Numbered from the stretch's first letter, positions 17,944 to 27,899 are shown. The stretch is DNA of 64,000 bases from GCA-2401735 sp051252095 (GCA_051252095.1 JBPOFK010000002.1:1-64000); one strand, 5' to 3'. Numbers and translations: made by a program. Notes: generated by a model not told the origin, from the sequence alone.

Positions 17944-18627
17944 ATGCAATATCAATTAGACGTTTTTCTTACATCGTTAAATCAGTTTTGGGTCCAATTG
18001 GTGAACTTTGTACCTAAATTATTGGCAGTTGTCGTCATTTTATTTTTAGGCTGGTTGGTCGCTAAATTAGTCAGAACTGGTATGAAACGTATTTTGGAGT
18101 TGATTCAGTTTGATAAATTTGCGCAGAAATCTGGTTTAGAGGCATTCATCAGTAGTGGCAGCGTTAATGTAACTCTTAGCGGCATTATTAGTCAGGTGAT
18201 GTATTGGCTCGTCATTATCATGTTCGTGATTACAGGCGCTAATACATTGGGGCTAAACGAAGTTGCTAACCTATTGCATGATTTAGCAGCCTATTTACCA
18301 CGTATTATATTAGCGATATTAGTCATGATTTTTGGTACGCTACTCGCACGCTTCATTAATCGCTTGGTGTTTGCTTGGCTGCATAGTATCAAATTTGAGC
18401 GAGCATTAATTGTGAGCACATCAGCTGAGTATGGTATTCAAATACTCTCTTTGTTTGTTGCCCTAGAGCAATTAGGCATTGGCGTGCAGCTGATTCATTC
18501 TCTCTTTGTGATTGTGTTTGGAGCTATATTCTTTGCATTAGCATTAGCATTTGGCTTAGGGGGTCGTGACTGGGCAGCCAAAGTCATTGAAGACTTGGGC
18601 AAAAAGTCTAATAAGAAAGAAGATTAG
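17944..18627 (+). CDS. CmpX-like TM-helix/mechanosensitive-channel-type membrane protein
   Basis: A 227-residue protein with four or five hydrophobic segments (about residues 24-45, 83-105, 120-145, 165-185, 195-220). The repeated FVPKLLAVVVILFLGWLVAKLV and AAYLPRIILAILVMIFGTLLA units are the glycine-bearing TM_helix repeats seen in CmpX-type proteins and small-conductance channel relatives, and GLGGRDWA near the end is typical. The ATG at 17944 is chosen because GGGAGG lies 7 bp upstream; an earlier in-frame start at 17896 lacks one. It is inserted on the plus strand between hemC and the algR-like gene. Channel activity is unproven. Confidence 0.8.
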   Translation: MQYQLDVFLTSLNQFWVQLVNFVPKLLAVVVILFLGWLVAKLVRTGMKRILELIQFDKFAQKSGLEAFISSGSVNVTLSGIISQVMYWLVIIMFVITGANTLGLNEVANLLHDLAAYLPRIILAILVMIFGTLLARFINRLVFAWLHSIKFERALIVSTSAEYGIQILSLFVALEQLGIGVQLIHSLFVIVFGAIFFALALAFGLGGRDWAAKVIEDLGKKSNKKED

Positions 18628-18654
18628 CTTTCTAGCGCTGTTAGGTGATGCGAT

Positions 18655-19407
18655 TTAAGCCTTGCGGATTAAATGCTGTTGCCGACGGCTCACCACGATA
18701 GTATCGGGCACGCCTTTTATTAAGGCGTGCCATTGTAAGTCACCCTTGTTATCTGGACGTTTTTCATAACCGCTAATATACTGCTTGGCAACCAAACAAT
18801 TTCGATGCAAGCGTAGAAATATCGCATCGAATTCTGTTTCTAAGTTGGTTAATGACTCTTCAAGCAAATATTCACGTTCAGCGGTACGAACAGTAATGTA
18901 TTTCAGTTCAGCACGGCAATAAAGAATCTCATCAACAGGCACTAAAATAACTCGTCCACGTTCATGGATGCTCAAATGGCTGCGAGCCTGCTGTTGTATG
19001 GACTTGATAGCGTCCAACTGCACGGTAGGAGATTGATACTGTATCGCACGCACTTTGTCTATGGCGGCTTGTAGTCTTTCTAAACGAATCGGCTTGAGTA
19101 AGTAATCGATTGCATTAACATCAAATGCTTTTATCGCGTAAGTGTCATAAGCTGTGGTAAATATAATATGCGGTTTTGGTTCTAATTTTTGTGCATGAGC
19201 AGCGGCTTCTAAACCATCCATGAGCGGCATGCGAATGTCTAGCAACAATAAATCAGGTTGTTTTTCCATGGCAAGATCAATTGCTTGTTTGCCATTTTTG
19301 GCTTCTGCTACCACGACCACATGAGGCAACTCAGCCAGCAAGTCATTTAATCGGTTTCTTGCTGGCGTTTCATCGTCTGCAATTAGAATTTTAAGCTTAT
19401 CTGACAT
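18655..19407 (-). CDS. LytTR-family response regulator (AlgR-like)
   Basis: The 250-residue regulator has a receiver domain (about 5-120) with the acidic pair DDE, phosphoacceptor Asp in LLLLDIRMPLMDGLEA, TTAYDTYAIKAFD and the Lys of LLKPI, then a LytTR DNA-binding domain (about 145-245) with IHERGRVILVPVDEILYCRAELKYITVRT. Its start overlaps the histidine kinase stop by one base. The pair lies divergent from argH and near hemCD, the same neighbourhood as algZ-algR in Pseudomonas. The targets here are unknown. Confidence 0.93.
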   Translation of the reverse strand: MSDKLKILIADDETPARNRLNDLLAELPHVVVVAEAKNGKQAIDLAMEKQPDLLLLDIRMPLMDGLEAAAHAQKLEPKPHIIFTTAYDTYAIKAFDVNAIDYLLKPIRLERLQAAIDKVRAIQYQSPTVQLDAIKSIQQQARSHLSIHERGRVILVPVDEILYCRAELKYITVRTAEREYLLEESLTNLETEFDAIFLRLHRNCLVAKQYISGYEKRPDNKGDLQWHALIKGVPDTIVVSRRQQHLIRKA

Positions 19408-20399
19408 TAGCTTTTCTCATAGGGTAACCGCATAGTTACCGTATATTGATTGTTCACTGTTCTGTGTTTTACAGACGCTTCCAAATCAAAGTGTAAAGCA
19501 AGGCGTTCTTTAATATTTTTGAGTGCCATTTTATTGCCATCGTGATCACTATTTTTCAGTTGACAGGGGTTGCTGATTTTGATGATTAATTCGTTTTTTT
19601 TATGTTCGATTGATATGCCTATTTCACCACCTTCTGCTATCGGCTCTATCCCATGATAAACCGCGTTTTCTAGCAAAGGTTGCAGAATGAGTGGGGGGAT
19701 TAAAGCATCATTTGGTGCATCGTCTATTTGCCAGTTTAATACTAAGCGATCTTCCATGCGCAGGCTTTCAATGCTCAGATATTGCTTACAAAGCGCAATT
19801 TCTTTTGCTAATGGCACAAGGTCTCGATTTTCTGCCATTAGGACACGAAATAAATCTGCCATGTCTTCAAGTGCTGTTTCAGCTGTTTTTGGCTGGCTAC
19901 GGATGAGCGATAGGACAGCATTAATGCTGTTAAATAAAAAGTGTGGGCGTATGCGTGCTTGTAAAGCTTGTAAACGCGCTTCTGCGATTGCTGGTGAATA
20001 AGCACGTTGCTGTAAATTGAAATAATAAATCACAATCGCTGTGGTTAAGCTAGCCAAAATGATGCCACGGTAAGGAATGGTGACGGTATCAAAGGTCAGA
20101 TAAGCGGTAAATAGCATCGCAATACTCGTTGTAATGCCCATGACTGATAACATGATGACAATAATGCCTTGCCAATAATTAAGCTTTATTAATATTGGAT
20201 AAAGTAAATAGAGCGTTAATATACTGATTAACAAAATAGGCTGAATTTGCATTGAAAGCTCAGCGAGCAATGCTGGCAAATCACTTAAACTATTGCTTAA
20301 CAATATTGCTGCTAGCAAGCCTAGCATGTTAACAATTAGTAAAATGCGAAGTAGAACACCTAGATTATTTAAATTGGGTAAGCGACTATTTTTGCGCAC
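19407..20399 (-). CDS. LytS/AlgZ-type membrane histidine kinase
   Basis: The 330-residue kinase has four hydrophobic segments in residues 12-130, then a His_kinase domain with LQARIRPHFLFNSINAVLSLI holding the phospho-His, and an ATPase region with PPLILQPLLENAVYHGIEP as the N box. It has no large periplasmic sensor, so it may sense a membrane or cytoplasmic cue. It is translationally coupled to the AlgR-like gene. The divergent argH starts about 100 bp away. Confidence 0.93.
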   Translation of the reverse strand: MRKNSRLPNLNNLGVLLRILLIVNMLGLLAAILLSNSLSDLPALLAELSMQIQPILLISILTLYLLYPILIKLNYWQGIIVIMLSVMGITTSIAMLFTAYLTFDTVTIPYRGIILASLTTAIVIYYFNLQQRAYSPAIAEARLQALQARIRPHFLFNSINAVLSLIRSQPKTAETALEDMADLFRVLMAENRDLVPLAKEIALCKQYLSIESLRMEDRLVLNWQIDDAPNDALIPPLILQPLLENAVYHGIEPIAEGGEIGISIEHKKNELIIKISNPCQLKNSDHDGNKMALKNIKERLALHFDLEASVKHRTVNNQYTVTMRLPYEKS

Positions 20400-20500
20400 A
20401 ACGGCTTCTAAGTTAAAATATCTATGAATATTACATCTAAGTGTATTATTATTAAACAGTTTTTGAAACTTACCTTAATCAAAATAAAGCTAACTGCAAC

Positions 20501-21919
20501 GTGACATCAAAAAATAAACAAACGACTTCATCCCTTAACGCGAAAAACGAAGCATGGTCAGGCAGATTCAATGAGCCCGTGGCAGAGCTTGTGAAACGTT
20601 ATACAGCCTCTGTAGACTTTGATCAGCGCTTGGCCATGTACGATATTCAAGGCTCTTTAGCACATGCAACAATGCTTGCAGCACAATCAATTATCTCCAA
20701 TGAGGATTTGGCAGCAATTGAGAAAGGCTTGGCTGAGGTAGCTGACGATATTAAATCAGGACAGTTTGAGTGGCTACTAGACTTAGAAGATGTGCATCTG
20801 AATATTGAAAAAAGCCTAACTGATAAAATAGGTGATGCAGGGAAGCGCTTACACACAGGCAGAAGCCGGAATGATCAAGTTGCAACTGATATCAGACTAT
20901 GGTTAAGAGCGATTTGTGATGAAGCCATTGCTAAAATCCAAAAGCTACAACTGAGTATTCTAGATTTAGCCGAGCAGCATGCTGATACGATTATGCCTGG
21001 CTTCACCCACTTGCAAGTAGCACAGCCTGTAACGTTTGGACATCATTTGTTAGCCTATTATGAAATGCTAAAGCGTGATGCTTCAAGGCTCGTTGATTGC
21101 AGAAAACGCTTTAATCAATTGCCATTGGGCGCGGCTGCTTTGGCTGGCACAAGTTACCCAATCAATCGTACACTTGTTGCAGAGCTACTAGGTTTTGATG
21201 GTGTATGTGAAAACTCGCTGGATGCGGTTTCAGACAGAGACTTTGCGATCGAGTTTACTGCATCGACTGCTTTGCTAATGACGCATTTATCACGTTTTTC
21301 TGAAGAGTTAATCTTGTGGGCCTCACCGCGTTTTGGATTCATCGAGATCGCAGATCGCTTTTGCACTGGTTCTAGCATCATGCCACAAAAGAAAAACCCA
21401 GATGTGCCGGAGCTGGTAAGGGGTAAAACTGGCCGTGTTAATGGGCATTTGGTTGCTTTGCTCACATTAATGAAAGGTCAGCCGCTTGCTTACAATAAGG
21501 ATAACCAAGAGGATAAAGAGCCTTTATTCGATACGGCAGATACCTTGTTGGTTACTTTGGAAATCTATGCTGATATGTTGCGGGGGATTACCGTAAACAA
21601 ACCGAATATGCGCCAAGCAGCACTAGAAGGTTATGCAACAGCAACAGACTTAGCAGACTATTTAGTGAAAAAGGGCATGCCGTTTAGAGATGCACATGAA
21701 GTCGTTGCATTAGCAGTCAAACATGCGGTAGAGAAAGCGTGCGACTTATCAGATTTAAGTCTTAGCGAGTTACAAGCCTATAGTGCCACTATCACTGAAG
21801 ATGTCTTTTCTGTGTTGACGCTTGAGGGCTCTGTGGCAAGTCGTAATCACATTGGTGGTACAGCGCCACAGCAAGTCTTAGAAGCTGTTAGGCGCGCTAA
21901 ACAAGCGATAACGCCATAA
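20501..21919 (+). CDS. argH: Argininosuccinate lyase ArgH
   Basis: Last step of arginine synthesis, splitting argininosuccinate to arginine and fumarate. The 472-residue product has WSGRFNEPVAELVKRYTASV near the N-terminus, the substrate segment HTGRSRNDQVATD, GFTHLQVAQPVTFGHH, and the fumarase-superfamily signature GSSIMPQKKNPD. A GTG at 20501 is the likely start; it adds a short Ser/Thr/Asn-rich leader before the conserved part and has no clear Shine-Dalgarno. A FimV-like gene follows after 5 bp. Confidence 0.96.
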   Translation: MTSKNKQTTSSLNAKNEAWSGRFNEPVAELVKRYTASVDFDQRLAMYDIQGSLAHATMLAAQSIISNEDLAAIEKGLAEVADDIKSGQFEWLLDLEDVHLNIEKSLTDKIGDAGKRLHTGRSRNDQVATDIRLWLRAICDEAIAKIQKLQLSILDLAEQHADTIMPGFTHLQVAQPVTFGHHLLAYYEMLKRDASRLVDCRKRFNQLPLGAAALAGTSYPINRTLVAELLGFDGVCENSLDAVSDRDFAIEFTASTALLMTHLSRFSEELILWASPRFGFIEIADRFCTGSSIMPQKKNPDVPELVRGKTGRVNGHLVALLTLMKGQPLAYNKDNQEDKEPLFDTADTLLVTLEIYADMLRGITVNKPNMRQAALEGYATATDLADYLVKKGMPFRDAHEVVALAVKHAVEKACDLSDLSLSELQAYSATITEDVFSVLTLEGSVASRNHIGGTAPQQVLEAVRRAKQAITP

Positions 21920-21924
21920 TAAAT

Positions 21925-23307
21925 ATGATGCAAAAAATCAAACACACCTTACTGTTTTGTGTTGCAATATTGCTAGCCAGCAATGTCAGTGCGGGTTTGG
22001 ATGACTTAAACCTGTTTCATCAGTGGGAAGATACAGAGCAGAGTATGGTGTGGCCACTATTGCCCAATGAGAGTGTCGCGCAACTGGCAGCCAAATTTTA
22101 TCCAAACAATCCTCAAATGCAGCAAAAATTTATTGCGAAGACATTAAAGCTCAATAAAGATAATCCACGTATAGCGCAGGCTGGAACTAAACTTTCAACC
22201 ATTGAAGCGATAAAAATTCCTAATTTAGAGTCGCTTTCTGCAACAGCAGGCACAATTAAACGGTCACCAAAAGAAGCCGACGACAAAACACTGAAGTTGA
22301 GCTACAACATTAAATCGACAGCAGAAAAAGCGAAAGAGGCAATTAAACATATTCCAGCACAATTAATGCAAGAATATGAAGCATTATTAGAGCGCAATAC
22401 TTTTTTGAAAGAAGAGCTTGAAAAGCTAAACAAACGCATCGTTTTTTTACAAAGCAAGCTTGGAGAGTTGAAGTTGGTATTAGATAGGACGTTGACCTTG
22501 CCAGCCGCACAAAAACCACTTAAAAATCTGGATGCAGCCAACAAAACAGAGACGAGCAAACAATCTTCTCCAACAAAAGCGCCAATCGATCAGCAATCTC
22601 AAGTACTATCTGAGGAAGGAAGCTCAAGCTTTTTTAATCTACATAATCAATTCTTATGGTTAGCGTTAATAGTTGCTACCTTGTTGCTTTTATTAAGCTC
22701 TTATCTGTATAAAAAATATCAAGAAAGAAAATACAATCAATTAGTAAATGCAATTAGTCAGCAGAATCAAGTGAGAACATTTAGCTTTGATGGCTCTGGT
22801 GATGGTTTAGATGAAGAGATGCTTGCTTCAACTACACTAAATAAAGATACAGAGGTAGAAGAGCATGATAGTGAATCTATCGTGCGCGAAGCTAAAATGC
22901 TCATGGCGCAAGGCTCACCAAATGATGCCATGGAACATCTAAAATGGGCGGTTAGAGCAAAATCAAAAGCAGGCATTAATGTATGGTTATATTTGCTAGA
23001 GGTATTAAGGCAGCAGAACCTTAAACTCGATTTTGAAAAGTTTGCATTTGAAATGCATCAAAATTTTAATGTGATGACGCCATTATGGGAACAGCGCACT
23101 GTGCCAATGGTGGTTGCACAGAGTTTAGAGGATTTCCCTTACATTATTAAGTTTTTGACTGGGAAATGGCCTAACGAAAAAATCATTCCTTATCTAGAAA
23201 AACTGATTCAAGACAACCGAGACGGAGAGCGCTCTGGTTTTTCTCAAGCAGTCATCGAAGAGATTCTATTGTTAATCGTCGTGCTAAAAGCCAGGCAGTA
23301 TGACTAG
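21925..23307 (+). CDS. FimV-like single-pass membrane protein
   Basis: The 460-residue protein has a signal peptide (about 1-23, ending VSAG), a periplasmic part with a LysM-like stretch (MVWPLLPNESVAQLAAKFYPNN), a coiled coil near residues 145-190 (YEALLERNTFLKEELEKLNKRIVFLQ begins it), one membrane helix about 244-262 and a cytoplasmic region with a TPR-like unit (SIVREAKMLMAQGSPNDAMEHLKWAVRA). This order matches FimV, which organises polar type IV pili, but the product is much shorter than Pseudomonas FimV. It follows argH by 5 bp. The FimV link rests on architecture. Confidence 0.65.
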   Translation: MMQKIKHTLLFCVAILLASNVSAGLDDLNLFHQWEDTEQSMVWPLLPNESVAQLAAKFYPNNPQMQQKFIAKTLKLNKDNPRIAQAGTKLSTIEAIKIPNLESLSATAGTIKRSPKEADDKTLKLSYNIKSTAEKAKEAIKHIPAQLMQEYEALLERNTFLKEELEKLNKRIVFLQSKLGELKLVLDRTLTLPAAQKPLKNLDAANKTETSKQSSPTKAPIDQQSQVLSEEGSSSFFNLHNQFLWLALIVATLLLLLSSYLYKKYQERKYNQLVNAISQQNQVRTFSFDGSGDGLDEEMLASTTLNKDTEVEEHDSESIVREAKMLMAQGSPNDAMEHLKWAVRAKSKAGINVWLYLLEVLRQQNLKLDFEKFAFEMHQNFNVMTPLWEQRTVPMVVAQSLEDFPYIIKFLTGKWPNEKIIPYLEKLIQDNRDGERSGFSQAVIEEILLLIVVLKARQYD

Positions 23308-23338
23308 TTCTTAGCGTGCCTCTAGCAAGCTAAGTACT

Positions 23339-24559
23339 TCAGTCCAAAAATAGGGTCAGCAAATCATTTAAATAGCGTTGTCCTCTAAGCGTCGGTTTAA
23401 TAGACGTTAAGTCTTGAACCAGTAAGCCATTATCCATTGCCTTTTTTAATGCTTTTTGAATCGTAATTAACGGCAATCCAGTACGCTCTTGAAATAAGTC
23501 TGTTTCAAAACCATCGCATAATCGCAAAGCATTCATCATAAACTCAAAGCTTAAATCTGATTGCGTCACTTGCCATGTATTATCTACGGCATTTCCCGCT
23601 TCTGCATGCTCCATAAATGCTTTAGGATGTTTGTGGCGAGTTTCGCGTGTTATTTTATCGTGATAACTGAGCTTGCTATGTGCGCCAGCGCCAATGCCCA
23701 AATAATCGCCAAATGACCAATAATTCAAATTATGCCGTGCTTGGCTTTTAGGTTTACAGAAAGCCGATGTTTCATAATGGACATAGTCATGATCTGCCAA
23801 TAAGCTTTCTATCTTTTCTTGCATATCTGCACTCACATCGTCACTAGGTAAACTGGGTGGTGTTCGGTAGAAAGGCGTGTTTGGCTCAAGTGTTAAATGA
23901 TAAAAAGACAGATGGTCAGGATGCAAGCTAATAGCTTTTTTCGCATCTGCTAAGGCATCTCCCAAGCGTTGATTCGGTAAGCCATACATCACATCCAAAT
24001 TCACTCGGTTAAAGGTTGCTAGCGCTAACTCTGCCGCTTGTATGGCCTGCTTGTCATCGTGAATTCTACCCAATGCCTGTAAATAATCTGCATTAAAGCT
24101 TTGTATGCCTAAAGAAATCCGATTCACCCCAGCTGCTTTATAACCTTCAAAATGAGCTGTATCGACAGTGCCAGGGTTCGCCTCTAAAGTCACTTCCGCT
24201 TCATAGTCCAATGGCGTTAGCATATTCACTGCGGTGAGTATTTCCTCAATCGACTCAGGACTAAATAAACTAGGCGTGCCACCCCCAAAAAACACACTTT
24301 TCATTTTGCGGCCATATACCCGAGGCACAGATTGTTCTAAGTCTGCAATCAACGCCGCCACATAACGTTTTTCAGGAATATCGCTACGATTTTCATGTGA
24401 ATTAAAATCACAATATGGACACTTCTTCACACACCAGGGGATGTGGATATATATAGACAAAGGTGGTGAGTTTTTTAGTCCAGATTTGGTATGGCTACCA
24501 GTAGTTGGCGCATGCTGGTTGATGGTGCTTAAATCGGTGGCTGGGATAATGGGAATCAT
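23339..24559 (-). CDS. hemW: Radical-SAM haem chaperone HemW (HemN-like)
   Basis: The 406-residue product has the radical SAM cluster motif Cys-x3-Cys-x2-Cys in HIPWCVKKCPYCDFNSH, then FGGGTPSLF, EANPGTV, NRISLGIQSF and the HemW C-terminal domain. Unlike HemN it has only HIPWC rather than the HemN-type N-terminal region, so it is called HemW, which binds haem and is thought to deliver it, rather than a coproporphyrinogen oxidase. An N-terminal 30-residue extension precedes the conserved core; a start nearer the core cannot be excluded. Confidence 0.92.
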   Translation of the reverse strand: MIPIIPATDLSTINQHAPTTGSHTKSGLKNSPPLSIYIHIPWCVKKCPYCDFNSHENRSDIPEKRYVAALIADLEQSVPRVYGRKMKSVFFGGGTPSLFSPESIEEILTAVNMLTPLDYEAEVTLEANPGTVDTAHFEGYKAAGVNRISLGIQSFNADYLQALGRIHDDKQAIQAAELALATFNRVNLDVMYGLPNQRLGDALADAKKAISLHPDHLSFYHLTLEPNTPFYRTPPSLPSDDVSADMQEKIESLLADHDYVHYETSAFCKPKSQARHNLNYWSFGDYLGIGAGAHSKLSYHDKITRETRHKHPKAFMEHAEAGNAVDNTWQVTQSDLSFEFMMNALRLCDGFETDLFQERTGLPLITIQKALKKAMDNGLLVQDLTSIKPTLRGQRYLNDLLTLFLD

Positions 24560-24703
24560 GCGGTATTATAGCTTTTATTAAGTTGAGAATGACTCAAAAA
24601 TGACAGGCTAGGCTTGCTATCCTCGACAGTGGCGAAATTTAAAGCTGTGTTTGTTTGCCCAATTTGATATAGGCTTAAAGCAATAAACTCAATAGGAGCG
24701 ACA

Positions 24704-25051
24704 ATGAAAATAGAGGGAATACGCGTATTTATTCCTAGCAAAGATTACGAAATGTCAAAATCATTTTATGAATCACTAGGATTTTCAAGCCAAAAGGCAG
24801 GAGATGAACTGACAATCTTCACAAAAGGCGAGTGCTCATTTTTTCTCCAAAAATATTACAACGAAGAGTTTGCTAAAAACCTCATGTTACAACTAGTCGT
24901 TCCTAATATAGAAGAAGCTTATGCATTAATATCTGAACTAAAGTTTAGTACTGTTAGGCACACAGAAATAAAGCAAGAAGCTTGGGGTAAGGTTGTATAT
25001 TTGTGGGGACCTTCGGGTGAGCTTTGGCACATTACTGAACTTGATAGCTAA
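24704..25051 (+). CDS. Small VOC/glyoxalase-fold protein
   Basis: The 115-residue product has the beta-alpha-beta-beta-beta unit of the vicinal oxygen chelate superfamily: IRVFIPSKDYEMSKSFYESLGFS, then a FLQKYYNEEF strand region, and VYLWGPSGELWHITEL at the end with a final His-x-x-Glu that often binds metal. It is a single-domain protein of unknown substrate. TAGGAG lies before the ATG. It stands alone between hemW and recQ. Confidence 0.8.
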   Translation: MKIEGIRVFIPSKDYEMSKSFYESLGFSSQKAGDELTIFTKGECSFFLQKYYNEEFAKNLMLQLVVPNIEEAYALISELKFSTVRHTEIKQEAWGKVVYLWGPSGELWHITELDS

Positions 25052-25141
25052 GAAGCGAGTCAGTTTATGTTTCCTATTGTCGCCAGAAAGGCTACGGCGT
25101 GCCAAAGGAGATTGTAAATCAAAACCAAATTAGCCAATGGT

Positions 25142-26968
25142 TTAATCTACTTCTGCAATCACTTCCAAAAATGCAGCACCATAGCGTTCTAGCTTCGCTT
25201 GTCCAATTCCACTAATCTGCCCCATGGCGTTTAAATCTTGTGGTTTTTGATTCAAAATTTCAATGAGCGTGGCGTCATGGAAAATGACATAAGGTGGCAC
25301 ACCTTGCTCTTTGGCGAGTTCCATGCGTTTGGCTTTGAGACCTAGCCAAACGGGGTCGTCATTCGCACCTTCAAATGCTTCTTTTAATCTTGCGGAGCGT
25401 TCTGCTTTGCTGGCACGTTTTTCTGGTGTGGCATCGCGGCGTAGCCAAATGGATTGCTCACCTTTTAATATTGGCCTTGCTGCTTCGGTTAAGTGTAATC
25501 CACCATAGGCTTCAACATCTGCATCTAAAAAACCGCCTGCAGTTAGTTGGCGATAGACGCTGCTCCATTGCGCTTGATTTATGTCTTTGCCAATGCCGTA
25601 AGTACTCACTTCATGGTGCCGAAAGCGTTCAATTTGTGGTGTCATTTTGCCCAGTAGCACATCAATTAAATGCCCTGCACCAAAGCGTTGACCTGTACGG
25701 AACACACAAGATAGTGCCATTTGCGCGGCCTCGGTGGCTAGCCAAGTATCGACAGGGTTTAAGCAGTTATCACATTGCCCACAATTGCCAGGATGCGCTT
25801 CACCAAAGTAACGTAGAATGGATTGGTGACGGCAGTCAGTTGACTCGCAATAGCCGAGTAAGCCATTGAGTTTATGTTGTTCCAAACGTTTGCGCTCTTT
25901 GGAGGCATCGCCGCTATCGAGCATTTGCCGCATCGATACCACATCGCCCATGCCATAAGTCATCCATGCATTGGCGGGTAACCCATCGCGTCCTGCACGG
26001 CCTGTTTCTTGGTAATAGCCTTCCATGCTTTTGGGTAAATCCATATGGGCGACAAAACGCACATTGGGTTTATCAATCCCCATGCCAAACGCAATCGTTG
26101 CTACTATAATAATGCCTTCTTCACGTAAAAAGCGGCGTTGGTTTTGTTCGCGTATTTGTGCAGACAAGCCTGCATGGTAGGGCAGTGCATCCCAACCATT
26201 ATCAGATAGCCATGCAGCAGTATCTTCGACTTTTTTACGCGATAAACAATAGATAATACCCGCATCATTGGCGTGTTCACGTTCTAAAAATGTGAGTAAT
26301 TGCTGACGGGCATTATTTTTGATCGTCACGTGATAGCGAATATTAGGTCGATCAAAACTAGAAACAAATTGTGCAGCATTTTCTAGAGACAGTTGCGAGA
26401 TAATTTCGGCACGTGTTGGCCCATCTGCGGTAGCGGTTAGTGCAATCCTAGGCACAGCGGGAAAGCGTTCATGCAGAACAGTGAGTTGACGATACTCAGG
26501 TCGAAAGTCATGTCCCCATTGTGATACGCAATGGGCTTCATCAATGGCAAATAAAGCCAACCCAACATGGGTGTTGACTTCATCAAGCAAGCTTAAAAAA
26601 GCATTAACCGTGAGCCGCTCAGGGGCAACATATAAAATTTCTATATCACCAGATAGCGCTTGGCTGGTGATGTATGCATTATCCTCAGCACTTAAACTAG
26701 AGTTTAAAAAAGCAGCTTTAATACCTAACTGTTGCAAGGCATCCACTTGGTCTTGCATGAGGGCAATTAATGGTGAAACAACAATGGCTAAGCCGTTACG
26801 TGCAATTGCGGGAATTTGATAGCAGAGTGATTTTCCACCACCAGTTGGCATGAGCACTAAGGCATCTTGCCCTGCTATGACATGTTCGATGATGGCTTGT
26901 TGTTGATTCCGGAAGCTTGTGTAGCCGAAAGTGGTTTCTAGAATGTCTAATGGCGTATTGAGTTGCAA
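25142..26968 (-). CDS. recQ: ATP-dependent DNA helicase RecQ
   Basis: 3'-5' DNA helicase in recombination and repair. At 608 residues it has the E. coli RecQ length. Walker A is LMPTGGGKSLCYQ, Walker B DEAHCVSQWGHDFRPEY, and motif VI is YYQETGRAGRDG. The RQC zinc site uses Cys in STDCRHQSILRYFGEAHPGNCGQCDNC (read in two parts), and a C-terminal HRDC domain starts near 530. The gene is monocistronic, with about 200 bp before it holding no recognised gene. Confidence 0.97.
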   Translation of the reverse strand: MQLNTPLDILETTFGYTSFRNQQQAIIEHVIAGQDALVLMPTGGGKSLCYQIPAIARNGLAIVVSPLIALMQDQVDALQQLGIKAAFLNSSLSAEDNAYITSQALSGDIEILYVAPERLTVNAFLSLLDEVNTHVGLALFAIDEAHCVSQWGHDFRPEYRQLTVLHERFPAVPRIALTATADGPTRAEIISQLSLENAAQFVSSFDRPNIRYHVTIKNNARQQLLTFLEREHANDAGIIYCLSRKKVEDTAAWLSDNGWDALPYHAGLSAQIREQNQRRFLREEGIIIVATIAFGMGIDKPNVRFVAHMDLPKSMEGYYQETGRAGRDGLPANAWMTYGMGDVVSMRQMLDSGDASKERKRLEQHKLNGLLGYCESTDCRHQSILRYFGEAHPGNCGQCDNCLNPVDTWLATEAAQMALSCVFRTGQRFGAGHLIDVLLGKMTPQIERFRHHEVSTYGIGKDINQAQWSSVYRQLTAGGFLDADVEAYGGLHLTEAARPILKGEQSIWLRRDATPEKRASKAERSARLKEAFEGANDDPVWLGLKAKRMELAKEQGVPPYVIFHDATLIEILNQKPQDLNAMGQISGIGQAKLERYGAAFLEVIAEVD

Positions 26969-27169
26969 GGTGGCTGTATTATAAAAGTTGCTAATGATGT
27001 AAGTGTAACTTACATTCTGTATCGAGTCAGACGTTCGCTACAATCAAATAGATATTGCTTAACAGCGCGCAAAAAGCTAAGTAGCGCTAATCATTGTATA
27101 TTTTTATAGCGAGTGAGGTAATGCAATTTTAAAAGGAACAGTTACACCTGAATCAATCAGTTAATTGGA

Positions 27170-27895
27170 TTATACAGTGCTACCTAAGATTGCCTTTTGT
27201 GTCATTAAGTCTTTCAAGACACCATGACCAAAGTCAAGTATTACACTAGGTTCAGGGTGTTGAATCTGTTCTGCTAATGTGGTGAGCGCTTGGCTGCCTG
27301 ATAGGCCTTGCTTTATCAGCGACAACAGTGCGTATGTAATGGGATTGAGCACGACAAAATGCACTTCAAAGTCTTGGTCTCTAAAAACCAGTAGTTGCGT
27401 ACTTTCTTTTTCTTCTGGAATAAAATCAGCAGATATTTTTTGTACGGCATAGTCGTATTGCAACAACATGTGTGCTGGCGCAAGCACTGGGATTTCGATT
27501 AGCAAATCGGTATTTTCGCTCAGAGGTGGATTCTCAATCTTTTGCATGCTCAGGGCTAGTTCTACCCACTCATAATGCGCAAGTTGTTTGATGTAGTCTG
27601 GTGTTTGCTCATCCGATGATAAAAAGGAGAGTAGCTCTTGCGGAATCTCTCTAAAAATGGGGGAGCTGGCATGGTGCGTTGCAAAAAAACGACGCATTAT
27701 TGCATCCCATGGTGCTTTCCCTAAGGTTTTTTGGCAGACAGGAAAGCAAACAGAGGCTGACTCAAACACATTGTTATATACGCCTTCTCGGTATACGGAC
27801 ATGCGTTCTTCATCTATGCTGCTTGGCTTTGGGTTGTGCTTAGGGTCGCGGATATGTGCGGTAAACGCGTATTGATACTGTTGAAAGTCTAGCAT
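27170..27895 (-). CDS. DUF2063 maturation partner (HvfC/BufC-like)
   Basis: The 241-residue protein has the DUF2063 N-terminal domain (FQQYQYAFTAHIRDPKH, then RMSVYREGVYNNVFESASVCFPVCQKTLGKAPWDAIMRRFF) and a C-terminal part ending near DLMTQKAIL. In HvfABC and bufferin systems this protein binds the precursor peptide and presents it to the MNIO enzyme. It begins 4 bp after the MNIO gene and is last in the operon. No enzymatic motif is seen, consistent with an adaptor role. Confidence 0.9.
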   Translation of the reverse strand: MLDFQQYQYAFTAHIRDPKHNPKPSSIDEERMSVYREGVYNNVFESASVCFPVCQKTLGKAPWDAIMRRFFATHHASSPIFREIPQELLSFLSSDEQTPDYIKQLAHYEWVELALSMQKIENPPLSENTDLLIEIPVLAPAHMLLQYDYAVQKISADFIPEEKESTQLLVFRDQDFEVHFVVLNPITYALLSLIKQGLSGSQALTTLAEQIQHPEPSVILDFGHGVLKDLMTQKAILGSTV

Positions 27896-27899
27896 TAGA

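Noticed and set aside
23310..23335. Possible terminator with CTTAGC and GCTAAG arms after the FimV-like gene
   Set aside because: Long loop and no T-run; not convincing.
25375..25869. 164-codon plus-strand open frame inside recQ
   Set aside because: Antisense to well-conserved RecQ helicase and RQC sequence.
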